Part shown: one piece after another, positions 22,851 to 34,479 of the stretch
Position numbering within the stretch: the stretch's first letter is position 1
How the letters are laid out: the number at the start of each line of letters is the position of its first letter
Assembly (NCBI RefSeq): GCF_034190915.1
Contig: NW_026947496.1
Coordinates: forward strand, 57,856,501 to 57,920,500
Source of the DNA: Cavia porcellus
Lineage: Eukaryota > Chordata > Mammalia > Rodentia > Caviidae
Length of the DNA: 64,000 bases
Reading direction: 5' to 3'
Position numbers and translations under genes: made by a program
The notes under the pieces: generated by a model
Databases searched by the model: none
Seen by the model: the letters and a program-made list of their open reading frames with translations, nothing else
What the model was told of the DNA's origin: nothing

Positions 22851-23912
22851 TTATTTTCTTGTCCAACTTGATGGTTTCTTTTTGTTGTTGTTCTGGAGGC
22901 TGTGATCATTTTTATCTCTATCTAGCATGTCTTTCAGTACTCTTTCTAGGGTTGGTTTGGTGGACATGAATTTCTTTAGTTGTTCTTTGTCATGGGAGTA
23001 TCTTGTTTCTCCATTAAATTTGAAAGACAATTTTTCTGAGTACATCAGTCTGGTTAAAAGGTATTTTCTTTCAGGTCATGAAATACCTCACTCCAAACTA
23101 GTCTTAACTTGAAGGTTTGTGCAGGAAAATCTGCTGTAATTCTAATAGGCTTTCCTTGATAGGTGAGCTGTATCTTTTCTAACAGCTTTTAGTATTCTGT
23201 TTCTATGCTGCATGTCTGAGATCTTAATTATTATACATCTGGGTATGGATTTACGTTGGTTGTGACTATGTGGCATTCTGTATGTCTCACTTATTTGTGT
23301 ATCAGATTTTTTCCCTATGTGTGGGGAATTTTCTGCTGTTACTTCTGTGAACAGCTTAGTTATGTCCTTTGTATTGTCTCCCACATCCTGATGCCTATTA
23401 GACTTACCTTGCTTCTCTTGGCATCATCTTGAAGCTGCTCGACTGTTATTTCATATTGCTTTGTTGTTTTTGTAAGTTCTACCTTTTATGATTGCTATCT
23501 ATGATCCTGTCTTCACAGTCTGAAATTGTATCCTCAGCTTCATTTAAATGGTTTTGCCAGCTTTCAATAGCTTTTTTTTCCCCTTGGATATTTCTTTGAA
23601 TTTGTTTCATGGATTCTGCTTGTTTTCTGCATTGTTCGTTCAATGTTTCAATAAATTTCCCATGCTCCTGTATTTTTTTTTAATCTATTTCTTCTCTAGC
23701 TATGTTGAGCAACTTATTTACCAAGTTATTATTTCTGTCTTTACATAAGACACTATTTCTAATTTGATTTCCTCTATAGCTGCATGGATTTGTTTCTTTA
23801 CTTCATTTGCTATCTTTTCAGAGATTCCTGATGTATGATTCAGTGTTGCCTGTACTTGCTCCTGATGGCCTAGATGTTTGAGATTGCATTTTGCCTTTTT
23901 GTTTTGTCATTT
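22851..23912 (-). pseudogene. L1 ORF1 (RNA-binding chaperone), broken
   Basis: ORF1p is the coiled-coil/RRM/CTD nucleic-acid chaperone that coats L1 RNA. The start codon is read near 23912, giving MTKQKGKMQSQT, a basic N-terminus. The RRM region lies at 23142-23384 (with IIIKISD and RILKAVRK), and the C-terminal domain at 22851-23045 (KLSFKFNGETR, KPTLERVL). The coiled-coil part (about 23400-23850) is interrupted by stops. The order ORF1 then ORF2 is normal for L1. It is inactive. Confidence 0.8.
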
Positions 23913-24214
23913 TCAACTTTTTATAAATGTTTGGTATTTTAATCCCAATAGTCTCAACTCTCCATAGTGTGAAAATGTTTCATTTTTCTGTGTGTTCTCT
24001 CTAATTTTTTCTTTGCTTACTTGTTTAAAGTGATTTAATAACGATGTTACTCTTGAAGCTTCATCCAAGAGGAAAGTTCTGAACTTTGGCACAAGAACGT
24101 GGAGTCTTCGGTTTCACTCACTATGCATTTATCTGACTGGAGAGAAGATCTTTTCCTGTAAGAATCCTGTGTTCTGGATGTGCCCAATTCAATAAGATTG
24201 TTTTAGATTTTCTG

Positions 24215-24660
24215 ATAGCCTTGTGGTGCTCTCTTACTGTGGTTTTAATTTGTATTTCTCTAATGGGTATCATTGTGAGAATACTGTGATCTGTTTATTG
24301 TCTTCAGAGAAATGTCTGTTCATTTTTTGCCCACTTTTAAAGTTGAGTTGTTCTCTAATGTTGCATTTTCATGTATTCTAGATACTCATCTTTTGTTAAA
24401 CACAATTTGTGAATGCTTTTTCGCATTTTGTTGCTTGTTTCCCTCCTCTTAAAAAGGTCTTTCACAAAGGAAAGGCTTTATTTTTAATAAGAATCATTTC
24501 ACCAAGTTTTCTTTTTATGGCTTATAATTTTGGTGTCAAATCTATGAAATCTTTTCCTGAATCTATATTCTAAATATTTTTTTCATTTTTTTCTAAATAT
24601 ACTGTACTTAAATTTAAGTCTACGATCCGTTATTTGCATTGTTAATTTTTTCATAGGATC
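24215..24660 (-). repeat. Old L1 3'-region remnant
   Basis: Read on the plus strand it has GTGGTTTTAATTTGTATTTC, AGAGAAATGTCTGTTCATTT, TAGATACTCATC and a 'ggtgtcaaatctatgaaatc'-like block. These are in the order of old mammalian L1 3' ends in reverse orientation. It adjoins the 5' end of the younger L1. Confidence 0.65.
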
Positions 24661-25028
24661 TGACATTTAGGTTGCGCTTTCCTTTTGCCTATGAATGCCT
24701 AATTATTTCTGCACTCTGATTAAAATTTTTCTTCTTTAATGAAATTGCTTTCTACTCATTTTAAAAGATAATTTTATATATTTTGATCATTTTATTCTTG
24801 AATTTTCTATTTTTCTTATTCACTTCACTGTGTTTTTATAAATAACACACTAAATTGGTTTAGTGGAAAGAACATATAGAGTAATTATAGTCACACTATA
24901 CTTTACCAGACTGGTTTTGGCTGTTCTCAAACCATGTATTTGCATAGGAACTTTAGAATAATCTCTTTTATCTACAAAGATTTTAATGAAAATTTGATAG
25001 AAATTAATGTGAAGCAAGGGTTTAGATA

Positions 25029-25205
25029 TAATAGGCTATTGCTTTACCACTGAGCTGCAACCCTGATCTTTATTTTTGAATTTTATTTTGTTTGAAAGCC
25101 TTCCCAAGTTACCCTGGCTACCTTCAAACTTGGTATTCTCCTGCCTCAGCTTCCTGAGTAGCTGGGGTTGTAATCATATCCCATTGTCTATAGCTGTGAG
25201 AATTA
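25029..25205 (-). repeat. B1-ID composite SINE
   Basis: Read on the minus strand, a B1 part (25090-25200; reverse-complement phrases CTCCTGCCTCAGCTTCCTGA and GTAGCTGGGG on plus) is followed by an ID part (plus strand CTTTACCACTGAGCTGCAAC at 25040-25062). It has the same arrangement as 10561-10790. Confidence 0.8.
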
Positions 25206-25228
25206 TCATCTCTATCATAATGACTTTA

Positions 25229-25230
<2 letters not shown>

Positions 25231-25262
<32 letters not shown>

Positions 25263-25300
25263 TATATATTGTGTATATATATATATATATATATATATTC
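25231..25300. repeat. (TA)n microsatellite with a short interruption
   Basis: Two TA runs are separated by CTTATATATTGTG. The Tyr-Ile frame across it is an artefact. Confidence 0.95.
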
Positions 25301-25309
25301 ACGTTTTCT

Positions 25310-25730
25310 TTAATTTCTTTCTTCATTGTATTTTGGCTTTGTCATACAGATTATTACATGCTTCTTTTCGTCATTTTTAAAATTATACATAATTTTGTTT
25401 TACTTTAGATTTCTACATGTTAATTCTCATTAAACAAATGTGATACTGATTTTCATGTGTTGAGTTTATAATCTATAACTTTGATAAATTTACTTATTGC
25501 TTCTAGAAGGCCTTTAGAGATTATTTAGGATTTCCTACACTCATTTTACTTAAAAGTAACAGTTTTATTTGTTTTTAACATAATCTATTTACCTTTCATG
25601 TATTTTTCTGCCCTGCTGAGATGGCCAGAACTTGCAGCTAGTTTTGAGTAAGAATAGTGAAAGCAGACATTGTTGAAGAGTTCAGTCCTTTTTTAAACAT
25701 AATATCGACTATAGTTTTATTGATTGGGGC
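25310..25730. other. Unassigned AT-rich sequence
   Basis: No recognised feature. Confidence 0.4.
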
Positions 25731-25734
25731 CTTC

Positions 25735-26092
25735 AGAAACTAAATTCTTATTCCCCCTCCAAATTTATGTATTGAAATCCCAGTACCCAAGGCAATGCTA
25801 TTATTAGGTTAAATCTTTGGAAGATAGTTGAGTCGTGAAGGCAGAGATCTCATGAATGGATTTAGTGTTCTGAGAAAGAGACCTCAGAGAGCGAGTATCG
25901 TTGGTCCTTCCTGCCCTCTGGGAATGCCAGGAGAAGAAGAGCATCTGTGAAGCAGAAGATGGGCCCTCGCCAGATACTGAATCTGTCAGCATCTTGTCCT
26001 CAGACTTCAGAACTGTGAGAAATAGATTTCTGTTTACAGGCAACCAAGACTATGATCTTCTGTTGCAGTAACTCGAATGGGCTAATACAGAT
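25735..26092 (+). repeat. MLT/MST-type MaLR LTR
   Basis: The phrases CCAAATTTATGTATTGAAAT, CCCAGTACCCAAGGCAATG, TCATGAATGGATTTAGTG, GAACTGTGAGAAATAGATTT and a final GGGCTAATACAG follow the usual plus-strand order of old mammalian MaLR LTRs. The antisense frame 25804-26043 lies in it. Confidence 0.6.
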
Positions 26093-26442
26093 GTTCTGTG
26101 TCCGTTCTCTAAAGCTATCATTTCATTTTACTTTTCTGAGAGTTTTTATGGTGAATCAATGTCAAATTTTGTCAGATCCTTTTTCTTTATCAACATGATC
26201 TAATGAAATTTCTTCTTAAGATATTGATATTATGGACTATGTTACATTGACTAATTCTCAAGTACAGTAGGAAACCAAACTACTGGTGTTGAAATTTTTT
26301 CTCTTTTAGCAAAATGTAGAAAATTTACTTCTACTTACATATTTTTAGATTCCTTTCTTTTAACCTTAATTGTGTTAAGTGTTCATTCATTTAATACTGA
26401 ATTAAAGAATGCTATTTTTATTTCTATAAAAAACTATGCTTG

Positions 26443-26536
26443 GGGCCTGGGGTTTTAGCTCAGTGGCATAAGCACCTGCCTTGCAAGCAAGGCTATTGTG
26501 AGTTCAATCACCAGTACCGATTTAAAAAAAAAAAAA
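26443..26536 (+). repeat. ID SINE (tRNA-Ala-derived)
   Basis: The A box TAGCTCAGTGGCATAAG and the B box GTGAGTTCAATCACC are visible, followed by AGTACCGATTT and poly-A. An AACTATGCTTG direct repeat lies at both ends (about 26432-26442 and 26539-26549), so this is a bona fide retroposed insertion. Confidence 0.9.
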
Positions 26537-26549
26537 AAAACTATGCTTG

Positions 26550-27535
26550 AAAAAAACGTGAGGTAACCATTTATCATGCTTATTTTTATTCCAATGTTCT
26601 GCTTTCTTTTCCCAGGGTCCCAGGTTTCTATGATCTTTCATTTTCTTTTTGAGTTTTTGTGGCACATATGCCAGTTGATTTTTTTTTTTCTAGACATCTT
26701 TTCATTTTCCTTGTCCTATAGTTATTCTTCATGTGTAGGAATGATAGCAACAGTTTCTCATAGGTATCTGAGAATATCTTTATTTCCCCGAGTTTCTGAA
26801 GGTTAGTACCATCAGACATAGTTCTTTTCTTTTCGCACGTGGAAAAAAAAATTGTGTTCCTCTGCAGGCTTCCATGGCTTGAAATGAGAAATGCCCTGTC
26901 ACTTAGATTGGTTCCTCTATGAGTAAGTTATTATTTCTCTCTGATATTTGTTAAAGATTTTCTCTGTTTTAGCTGCAGAAGTTTAATTACAGGATGGTTT
27001 TGTGTGAATTTCTCTAAGTTTATCCTTTAGTACTGCCTTCCGTTCTTCAGTCTACATAGTTATATCGTTTGACAAATTTGGAAAAGTTTACAATCATTCT
27101 TTGACACTTTTACCAGCTTTACATTGCTTATCCTCCTCTTAAAAGTCTGTGGCATGAATATTTGATCTTTTACTACAGTTCTACAAGTTCTCAATATTCA
27201 TTCATTTTAAAAGATATATCTGTCCTTTATTGTTCAAATCGAGTACTATGTATTGATCTATCTTCTATTTAACTCAGTAAGTTCTTTTTTAAAATTTCTG
27301 TTCTATTGTTCTATTGGCTCTACTCAGTGAAAAACTTTCACCTTTAGGACTGTTCAATAATCTTAGAAATATTTATTTTTTATTGCAAGATAATTCATAG
27401 TTGTGTTATCACTTTTATTATGGTTGCTTAAAAATGCCTCTCCAATAATATCAACAATTCATTCATCTTAGTTTTGACATCAATTCCTTTTCTATCTCAT
27501 TCAGATTGTGACTTCTTGGACCTGCCATGTTTTGG
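26550..27535. other. Unassigned AT-rich sequence
   Basis: No confident gene or repeat call. Its T-rich plus strand suggests old minus-strand LINE debris, but no block was distinctive. Confidence 0.4.
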
Positions 27536-27537
27536 TT

Positions 27538-27919
27538 ACTTTTCTTTCATTGCTGAGACCAAACACCCAGCACCCAAAATTAAGGAAGAAAAAGTATATT
27601 TAGCTCATATTTTGTGGAGTTTCAGTCTGTAATCAGCAGACTTCCAGGCATGGTGGCACGGTGAGGGGCAACAGCTCAAAGTAAGTGAAGGCAGCCAAAA
27701 GCCACAAGAGCAGAAAGCGGAGAGGACAAGCCTCTTTTCCTTTCTTATACTGTTAGCAGGCTTACCCCCAGCCCAGGGTGGGTGTGGCACTCACACATCT
27801 CTATGCCCTCCTCTTGCACAGGATGTGGATGTTGACAAAGTGAGACCCCCAGGCACACTATTGAGTCCCTTAGCTAAACTTCTAAACCTCTCTATTGACA
27901 CAGTGTATGAACCATTACA
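27538..27919 (-). repeat. MaLR-like solo LTR
   Basis: In plus reading it starts TGTTTTGGTTACTTTTC, contains AACACCCAGCACCCAAAATT, GTTTCAGTCTGTAATCAGC and CTCTTGCACAGGATGTGGAT, and ends TGACACAGTGTATGAACCAT-TACA. The flanking pentamers (TGCCA and TATCA) agree at three of five positions. It is related to the LTR at 12815. Confidence 0.75.
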
Positions 27920-27951
27920 TATCATGATGAATGGTTTTGGCTTTTAGCTTG

Positions 27952-28288
27952 TGTCATGGTTTATGTCTGTGTCCCCCAGGCCTCATGTGTTTGCATTGTT
28001 CATTTGTGATGGTTCATTGTGTAGTGCTTGGATTGATGGTGTCAGTGCTCCACCCACATAGGGGTGGGGCCAGGATGTGATGTAATGGCAGGAAGAAGGT
28101 ATGTTTTTCTCTTTGCTGGCTCAGGCTTGCTGTTTGCAGCCGCCATGAAGCCCAGCCATGCCTGCCTGCCTTGGAGCCAAGTGAGTGAGGACTGAAACCT
28201 CCAAAAACTGTAAGAAATAAACCTTTCCTTTCCCAAATTTGGGCTTCAGGTATTTTGTCTCAGTGATGAGCATAAAGTAACTAAGACA
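27952..28288 (+). repeat. MaLR-like solo LTR with intact 5-bp TSD
   Basis: It begins TGTCATGGTTTATGTCTGTG and ends AAGTAACTAAGACA. The pentamer GCTTG is found directly on both sides (27947-27951 and 28289-28293), the 5-bp target duplication expected for MaLR elements. It is the same LTR subfamily as the pair bounding 33570-36474. Confidence 0.9.
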
Positions 28289-28289
28289 G

Positions 28290-29120
28290 CTTGGATATTT
28301 GGTTACTGTTTCATCCTACTATAACTCTTATGTATCAGGAACTTATCCTGTTTAGAATTATGATGTAGGTTCTTTGTAGAAAAAAAGTTTCCATGACCTT
28401 TTCATTTATGGAGCCCATGAAAATGGGATTTTTGGCATGTTTTTCTTCTGACAATGCTGGTATTCTCACGTATTCACTGCTCCCTGAGAGTGGAAGGGCC
28501 TTTCTTAGACCACTTGGCTGAGGCCATTTGGTATCTTAGTGTCACCTTCTGCAGTGTGGAGGGTGGTTGAAGTCCTTCACTTTGATCTCCTAATGACACT
28601 AGTTTGAGGGAAGGGAGAGACTAGAATTCACAGATGCCACCAGCATCACTGTGGATTTCATGTTGCTATAAGCAGATTATATTGTCTATTAGTACAAAAG
28701 TAGGAGCTGGATTATGTCAGCCCAACTAAGATTTCAGGATGCTACTGGAGAAACATTAACATGCATTCTGACATGCTTTCTGTAGAAGAGAGATAAGGAT
28801 TTCACCAGGGTCTCTACTGAACTTTTCCCTTCCTGATTCTTGGCCCAAAACTAGTTTTGTTTTCTTTTCTGTCTTTTGGCAGTTCTGGATGGCAAGGCTC
28901 TCTGGTGCTCTGTCTGAGAAATACAGGAAGTGAAAGGAAAACACAGCACACTGTCTTTCCTTGAGTCAGAGGGCCTTTGCTGACTGAGTTCTACTTCCCA
29001 GTCCTTTAATTTTCTTTTTAATTGCTTCTTCTAGCATAGTTATTATGTTAAGAAAGGAGGAGCAAGGAAAAGTGACTATCATAATGTTTCCTTTTTAGTT
29101 ATTTGTGTTTGTCATAATCT
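28290..29120. other. Unassigned sequence
   Basis: No recognised gene or repeat. The frame 28756-28944 has no domain. Confidence 0.4.
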
Positions 29121-29126
29121 GGGGTG

Positions 29127-29990
29127 AGAAGAACAATTATAATCAGAACACAGAATTTATAATAATGTATAATTTTAATTTATAATTTATAATATTATTT
29201 TATGATGGTCACCCAGAGTTGAACACAGAAATAGCAGGAAATCTGTCCACAACACTGAAGACTCAGAATATTCGGCCAAGGGCCTGGATCCCACAGCAAT
29301 GCCCTGCATCAGTCCAGATGAAGACCTAGAGCCCATGTCAATGCCTCCCACAAATCCAGCTGGAGGTCTAGAGCCCAAGAGAAGGACTCACACCAGTCTG
29401 TTTTATGGATCCATGCTGGGAAGACCCAAAGGTCAGTGATGGAAGCTAGAAAGTCTATGCCAGTGGGCTGAAGGAGCTGTGCTGGTGGGTTGAGGGTTCT
29501 GTGCTGGAGCCAAGAAGTCACACTCACAGCAGAGACCAGGGCTGTCCTGAAAAGCACCACAGTCATCCTGCAACACGGAGGTCCCAAGCTCCTCCAATGA
29601 TAAGCACAGTTAAGTACATGCAAGGAAGCCAGCGTGATGAGTTTCTCCTGGAGATTAAACAACACACATCTTCCCTTCCAGAGCTAAAGAGTGATGCTTA
29701 ATGTAAGGATCAAAGCTTCCCCAAAGTGAACCACAGCCACTTTCACCAGCAAGATGCTGAGCTCCTCTGATGACAATTGTCAAACTCACACTGGGGAATC
29801 TGGTCATGCTGAGCTCCTCCAGGAGAACAAATGGCTCAAAACACAAACATTTAAAAATCCACAAGGCCTCACTCGTCTTCTCCACCTCTCCATTTATGCT
29901 GGCACCTTTCCTCAGGTGGAACATCTATGCTCAGCACCATGCTGATTTAAGTCAGCTGGTATTAAGTTGACCACCAGTTTGTATATCCAT
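29127..29990 (-). repeat. MaLR internal-region fragment without LTRs
   Basis: This matches the 35450-36080 part of the complete MaLR element over most of its length. Shared phrases include GGACTCACACCAGTCT, CTGGGAAGACCCAA, TGCCAGTNGGNTGAAGGAGC and AGCCAAGAAGTCACACTCAC. No LTR abuts it. The frames 29309-29665 and 29501-29701 lie inside and do not resemble Gag, Pol or Env. Confidence 0.75.
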
Positions 29991-30449
29991 AACAGTATCA
30001 CATAGTATTTTCATTTTTATTTTTACCACAAAATAAAAATATCATGAGTTAGATAAAATAGACATGCCATGATCATTCACAATATGACCATGTGAACATA
30101 TACTGAGATCTTGAAATCATTTCTTCTACCTTCAAGCTGTTTCAATATTTGAGAAACATCATGGCTACAGTGTCTCCCTTGCTTTGGAGATTATATTAAG
30201 TATATATGGACAATGTAACAGTAGAGCCATTTTGACTGGAATTTAAAGAAATAGAAATACACACACACAATGTAGAACTATTGCATCATGAAAAGTATTA
30301 CATTCTGTTGTTTGGTAAAACCACATGGACAGAACTGGAGAAAATTGGTCATTATGATAAATGAGATAATCCAGGCACAAAAAATATAATGCATGATTTC
30401 ACTCATACAACAAATCTTTATGATTTTTTATCTAGTAGTCACGTGATTG

Positions 30450-30802
30450 TTTTGGAAATGACAGTCTACAGGGCATGATTGATTTGTAGTACAATTCAGG
30501 ATGCTGAGCTCTGGGATAAAGATTGGGTGATTCCTGGATCAGTCCACTGATTGGATTGGCATCAATCTAATCCTGGTAGACTGGATACAATAAAAAGGAC
30601 AGAAATAGTCCCCATCTCTGTTTTCTTTCTCTCAGTTATCACTTTTGCTACCTTCTGCCACCATGAACAGTTGCCCCTCTGCCCTGTGCCACCCTGCCTT
30701 GGAACCAGCCAATTATGGACTGAAACCTCTGCAAAGTTTAAGCTAAACAAGCCTTCCCTCCTTTACCTTTGGGTGTAGAGTGAGAGAAGCAAATAAGACA
30801 AG
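30450..30802 (+). repeat. MaLR-like LTR inside old L1
   Basis: The phrases CTGGATACAATAAAAAGGAC, CACCCTGCCTTGGAACCAGC, GGACTGAAACCTCTGCAAAG and a final GCAAATAAGACAAG match the other plus-strand LTRs. The 5' TGTT start is eroded. The small frames here (30551-30778, 30562-30750) are not genes. Confidence 0.7.
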
Positions 30803-30870
30803 AATTTTTTTTTAAAGTTGATCTCGTAGAAATTGAGAATAAAATAGTGGCTTTTAAAGACCGTGGGTAG

Positions 30871-30962
30871 GGGGCTGGAGATTTAGCTCAAAGGCATAAG
30901 CACATGCCTTGCAAGCAGGCGGTTGTGAGTTCCATCCCCGGTACCGATAAAAAGGAAAAAGA

Positions 30963-31016
<54 letters not shown>
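30871..31016 (+). repeat. ID SINE with expanded (GA)n tail
   Basis: GGGGCTGGAGATTTAGCTCA, GGTTGTGAGTTCCATCCCCG and GGTACCGATAAAAAGGAAAA are followed by about 50 bp of GA. An 11-12 bp direct repeat, GACCGTGGGTAG (30859-30870) and GACCGTGGTAG (31018-31028), brackets it. The tail expansion happened after insertion. Confidence 0.9.
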
Positions 31017-31021
<5 letters not shown>

Positions 31022-31339
31022 TGGTAGTAGGTAAAATGAAATTTGAGGATAGTTTGATCAACAGATATAATGTTACAATTAGGAGACTAGAACTGTGTTT
31101 TATTGTACAGTAGGGTGATTATAGCTTCAGTGTAGATCTCAAAACAAGTAGAAGAAATAATATCAAATGTACTAATTATAAAGAAATGATGAAAGTTAGG
31201 GGTTATGGATATGCTGATTACTCTGACTTCATCCTTATATGATGCTTATATGAATGGAAAATCACATCATACTCCATAAATACTTTCAATTATGATATGT
31301 CCATCAAAGAACAAAAATGATAATTGAAATTTACTTATG

Positions 31340-32110
31340 GACTCCCTATCGTGTGGTTACTCTAAGAGAAAATACTTTTTAAATGAGAATAAATAACATG
31401 GAAAATACATTATGCAATTTCACATAGCAAGAAGTTCAGTGAAAAAGTATAGGAAATGATAAATGCCTATAGAGAGTTGTGATTGAGTTAGGTTTGTCTG
31501 GCAATACTTCTCTGAAGAACAAATGCTTTAACAGAGGTCTAAGAAGCAGACAATTATTTTAGGATCTGAGATACCAGTGTTTTGTGTAAAAGCAATAGAA
31601 GACATAAAGCTCCCAGAGGAAGAAAGATTCTGAAGTATTCAGCAAGATCAGCAAGACCTGTGTTTGTGGTGGGAGGCCTGGAAACAACAGTGGGAGTTGG
31701 TGTTGTGTGGTAGAGAAGGACAATAAAGGGTTTTGGGGAAAATTTTTATTTTAATGGTAACTGGAAATCTTTAGAATGGTGTAAAAGAAAACCCAGTGGA
31801 CTCAGTTTCTAGTTTAGAAAGGTACTCTGGGGCTCTGTAAATAATGAATATAGCAGGAGGTGTGGAGAGGGATCAGAGAAAGAGGAGGCTAGGTTAAAGT
31901 TCATGAGCACAATGAGGCTCAGAAGAGGATGGCAGCTGTGAGGTGATGGATGGAGGTGATTCCATCTCAACATGTTTGAGGGGAAAGCTGACAGAACTTC
32001 AATATAATATATGGGGAGTGTGTGAGAAAGAGTTGCTTCTAGAATAATCCCAAGGTCTTGGTTGTGTGCCTAAGTAACTGCTACTGGTATCTGAAGTAGC
32101 AAAATACGCA
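31340..32110. other. Unassigned, possibly an ancient mammalian repeat
   Basis: The order of G-rich phrases around 31640-32050 (GAGGTGTGGAGAGGGATCAG, GATGGCAGCTGTGAGGTGAT) recalls an ancient mammalian interspersed repeat, but I cannot name the family. No coding frame is present. Confidence 0.3.
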
Positions 32111-32114
32111 AGGT

Positions 32115-33569
32115 AGTTTATCAATTTTCCTGTCACTGGAACAAAACACCCAGCCCCTACATCTTAATGAAGAGGAGGAATCACCCCTTCCTACCAGATC
32201 CCACCTCTGCACGTGAGGTTTTAAGGGATATTCTAGACTTAAATCATGACATTCTGGTCCTGGCTCCCAAAGGTTCTATCTCATTAAGCAAAATGCATTA
32301 GGCCCTTTGTTAGAGTTGCCACACTTTTAACAGTTAAAGAATTGCTGAAAAGGTCAAGTCTAAAGTTTCTTCTGAAATATAATGGAAATGCTTAGCTGTG
32401 AGCTCCTGTAAAACCTTAAAAACAGTTAAATATCTGCAATATAAAATGGCACATGATAAATACTCCTATTCCAATAAAGGACAGATAGAGGGATAGAAAG
32501 GAATTGGTTCAAAGCAAGATGGAAACCCAGCAAGGAAAGCATTAAACCCTGCAGTTCCATATCCCTGACAGGTGGTAGTGAGCACTGAAAGGCTTGGCTG
32601 CTCTGGCTTTTCTTTTTCTTAGTCCTTCCCATTGCTTGTGGTTTTCCTCAGGAGGCATTCGTGATCCTGGCATCTCCAACTTCCCAGCATCTCCACTACA
32701 CTGTCTTCTTCACTCTCACAGCTTCATACATTGCTCTCCCAGAAGCACATGGCGCCATTTCTCAGGCCTTCTTCAGAAACCTATTTCTGGTCTCTGTGAT
32801 CGTACAAATCTTGAATTCTGCATGCTTGTAAATGAGCATGGTGCAGATGACACCAGATTCTAGCACCAAATTGTGCAGAAGCTGGGTTTTCTTGAGTTAT
32901 TTCTGCAGCAGCCTCTGAGAGGCTGGATGCACAAACCTGGGGAAACATTTCCTTCCAAGGCCCCACAGGAGCAAGCAACTCTGGGGCTTTGTTTCAAAAT
33001 GAAAATTTTATGGTTTAGCATATTTGAGCATGTGATGGTGGTTTTTGCTGACTCTTGAGTTGCCATCAATATTCTTTCCTACTTTCCTGATACAAAGTTC
33101 TTGGCTTTTTTCAAATACTAATTTTTTCAACAATTATGCCCTCATTTGCCTCAAATTTTCAGGTGTTTTCTTTGTGGAAAGCTTAGAAAATTTTTATAAC
33201 TTTTGCCTCTACTTTTTGATCCTGAATCTCACTGTAAATTTGTCTAAAAGTAGCCAACATTACTCATGATACAGTCTGAATGTTGACATGCCTAGAAATT
33301 TCTACCACCAGATCTGCCTACAACTCTTAATCTTAGGCAAAATCTCAAGACTTAGGCAAACAGTAGACAAACTTTCTGCCAGAGTTTGCCCCAGGTGAAT
33401 TCTAGGGCAACAGTCAATGTAGTCCTTGTTCCTAACTGAAAGATCCTGAGCCCAATCTTTGCAGTCCTTGTTCCTGTGAGGATACTCCTCTTGTGAGTGC
33501 TGACTGTAGTATGAAGCTCTGTCCATAGCTTTCTAGGATTCCTCTCCAAAGCTTTCCAACATCTTTCAG
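32115..33569 (-). repeat. Older MaLR element, 3' part (partial LTR plus internal region)
   Basis: A partial LTR (32115-32253, ending TTAAATCATGACA in plus reading) is followed by an internal region alignable by eye with 33913-34560 and 35080-35380 of the complete element. Shared phrases include CCTGGCTCCCA-type purine tract complement, GCACATGATAAATA, CAAACTTTCTGCCA and CTTTCCAAC. It is interrupted at 33569/33570 by the younger complete MaLR. Frames inside it have no retroviral domain. Confidence 0.65.
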
Positions 33570-33912
33570 TGTCTTAGTTACTTTTTACTCATTGCTGTGA
33601 CAAAATACCTGAAGCCCAAATTGGGGAAAGGAAAGGTTTATTTCTTACAGTTTTTGAAGGTTTCAGTCCACACTCAGTTGGCTCCAAGGCAGGTGGGCAT
33701 GGCTGGGCTGCCATTCATGGCAGCTTCAAACAGCAAGCAGGAACTAGCAAAGAGCAAGACACACCTTCTTCCTGCCATTCCATTACATCCTGGCTCCACC
33801 CCTATGTGGGTGGAGCACTGACACCATCAATCCAAGCACTAGACAATGAACCAATCACAAGTACACAATGCAAACTCATGAGGCCTGGGGGACACAGACA
33901 TAAACCATGACA
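33570..33912 (-). repeat. 3' LTR of the complete MaLR
   Basis: TGTCTTAGTTACTTTTTACT to CATAAACCATGACA in plus reading. It is the downstream LTR for minus-strand transcription, and the frame 33597-33821 lies inside it. Confidence 0.85.
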
Positions 33913-34479
33913 TTCCACCCCTGGCCCCCAGGACTCATGTACATCCTTTATATAAAAGACATTTAGTCCACCTCCAAGAGTTGCCAAAGTCCTAAGTTTT
34001 AGCATTGCTGAACAGTCTAAGTCCCAAGTCTCTTCCAAGATCTATGACAAACTCTTAACTGTAAGCCCCTGTACAAACAAAACAAGGTTAAACATTTCTG
34101 AAATGCAAAGGCACAAGATAAACATTACCATTCCAAAAGTTACAAACAAGGAAATATAAAGTATTGGAAACAAAGCAAGTCCAACATCCAGCAGGGCAAA
34201 CATTAAGTCCTAGTGTTCTACACTCAGCATCTGAAGCAATCTGGTTGCAAGCTCCAAAAGGCTTGGGTGATTCTACCCCCAGGCACTTCCAGCAATTTCA
34301 ACTCCCCCAGCTTTTCTCTTAAATCTTCTCTGCTCACTTTTTGTAGCTTCCCTTGGATCATCCAGTTTTCTGGCTTTTCCAAACTTCTGGGGTCTCCACT
34401 GCACCTTTGTCTTCACCCATACATCTTCACAAATTGGCCTCTCAGGGGCACACTGCTTGGCCAGCCAGGCCCTTTGCAA

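Larger units (their letters stand above)
18003..24214 (-). mobile_element. L1 retrotransposon, near-complete but inactivated
   Basis: Read from high to low coordinates, the element has a short 5' UTR remnant (to about 23912), ORF1, a short spacer, ORF2 (endonuclease, reverse transcriptase, C-terminal zinc-knuckle-like region) and a 3' UTR ending near 18003. It spans about 6.2 kb, of which about 0.75 kb is a later nested insertion at 20431-21164. Both ORFs carry frameshifts and stops, and the reverse-transcriptase FADD motif reads FADH, so it cannot be active. It lies against an older minus-strand L1 remnant on its 5' side (24215-24660). Confidence 0.85.
29992..31330 (+). repeat. Old L1 3' end, interrupted by an LTR and an ID
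   Basis: Plus-strand blocks CCACATGGACAGAACTGGAG, AATCCAGGCACAAAAAATA and GATTTCACTCATA (30310-30410) mark the end of L1 ORF2. GGTGATTATAGCTTCAGTG, GAAAGTTAGGGGTTATGGAT and GATATGTCCATC (31110-31310) are its 3' UTR. The LTR at 30450-30802 and the ID at 30871-31016 were inserted later. Confidence 0.6.

Noticed and set aside
29309..29665. 118-aa minus frame and overlapping plus frames in 29187-29970
   Set aside because: They lie in a MaLR internal fragment, and overlapping frames on both strands show no retroviral or host domain.
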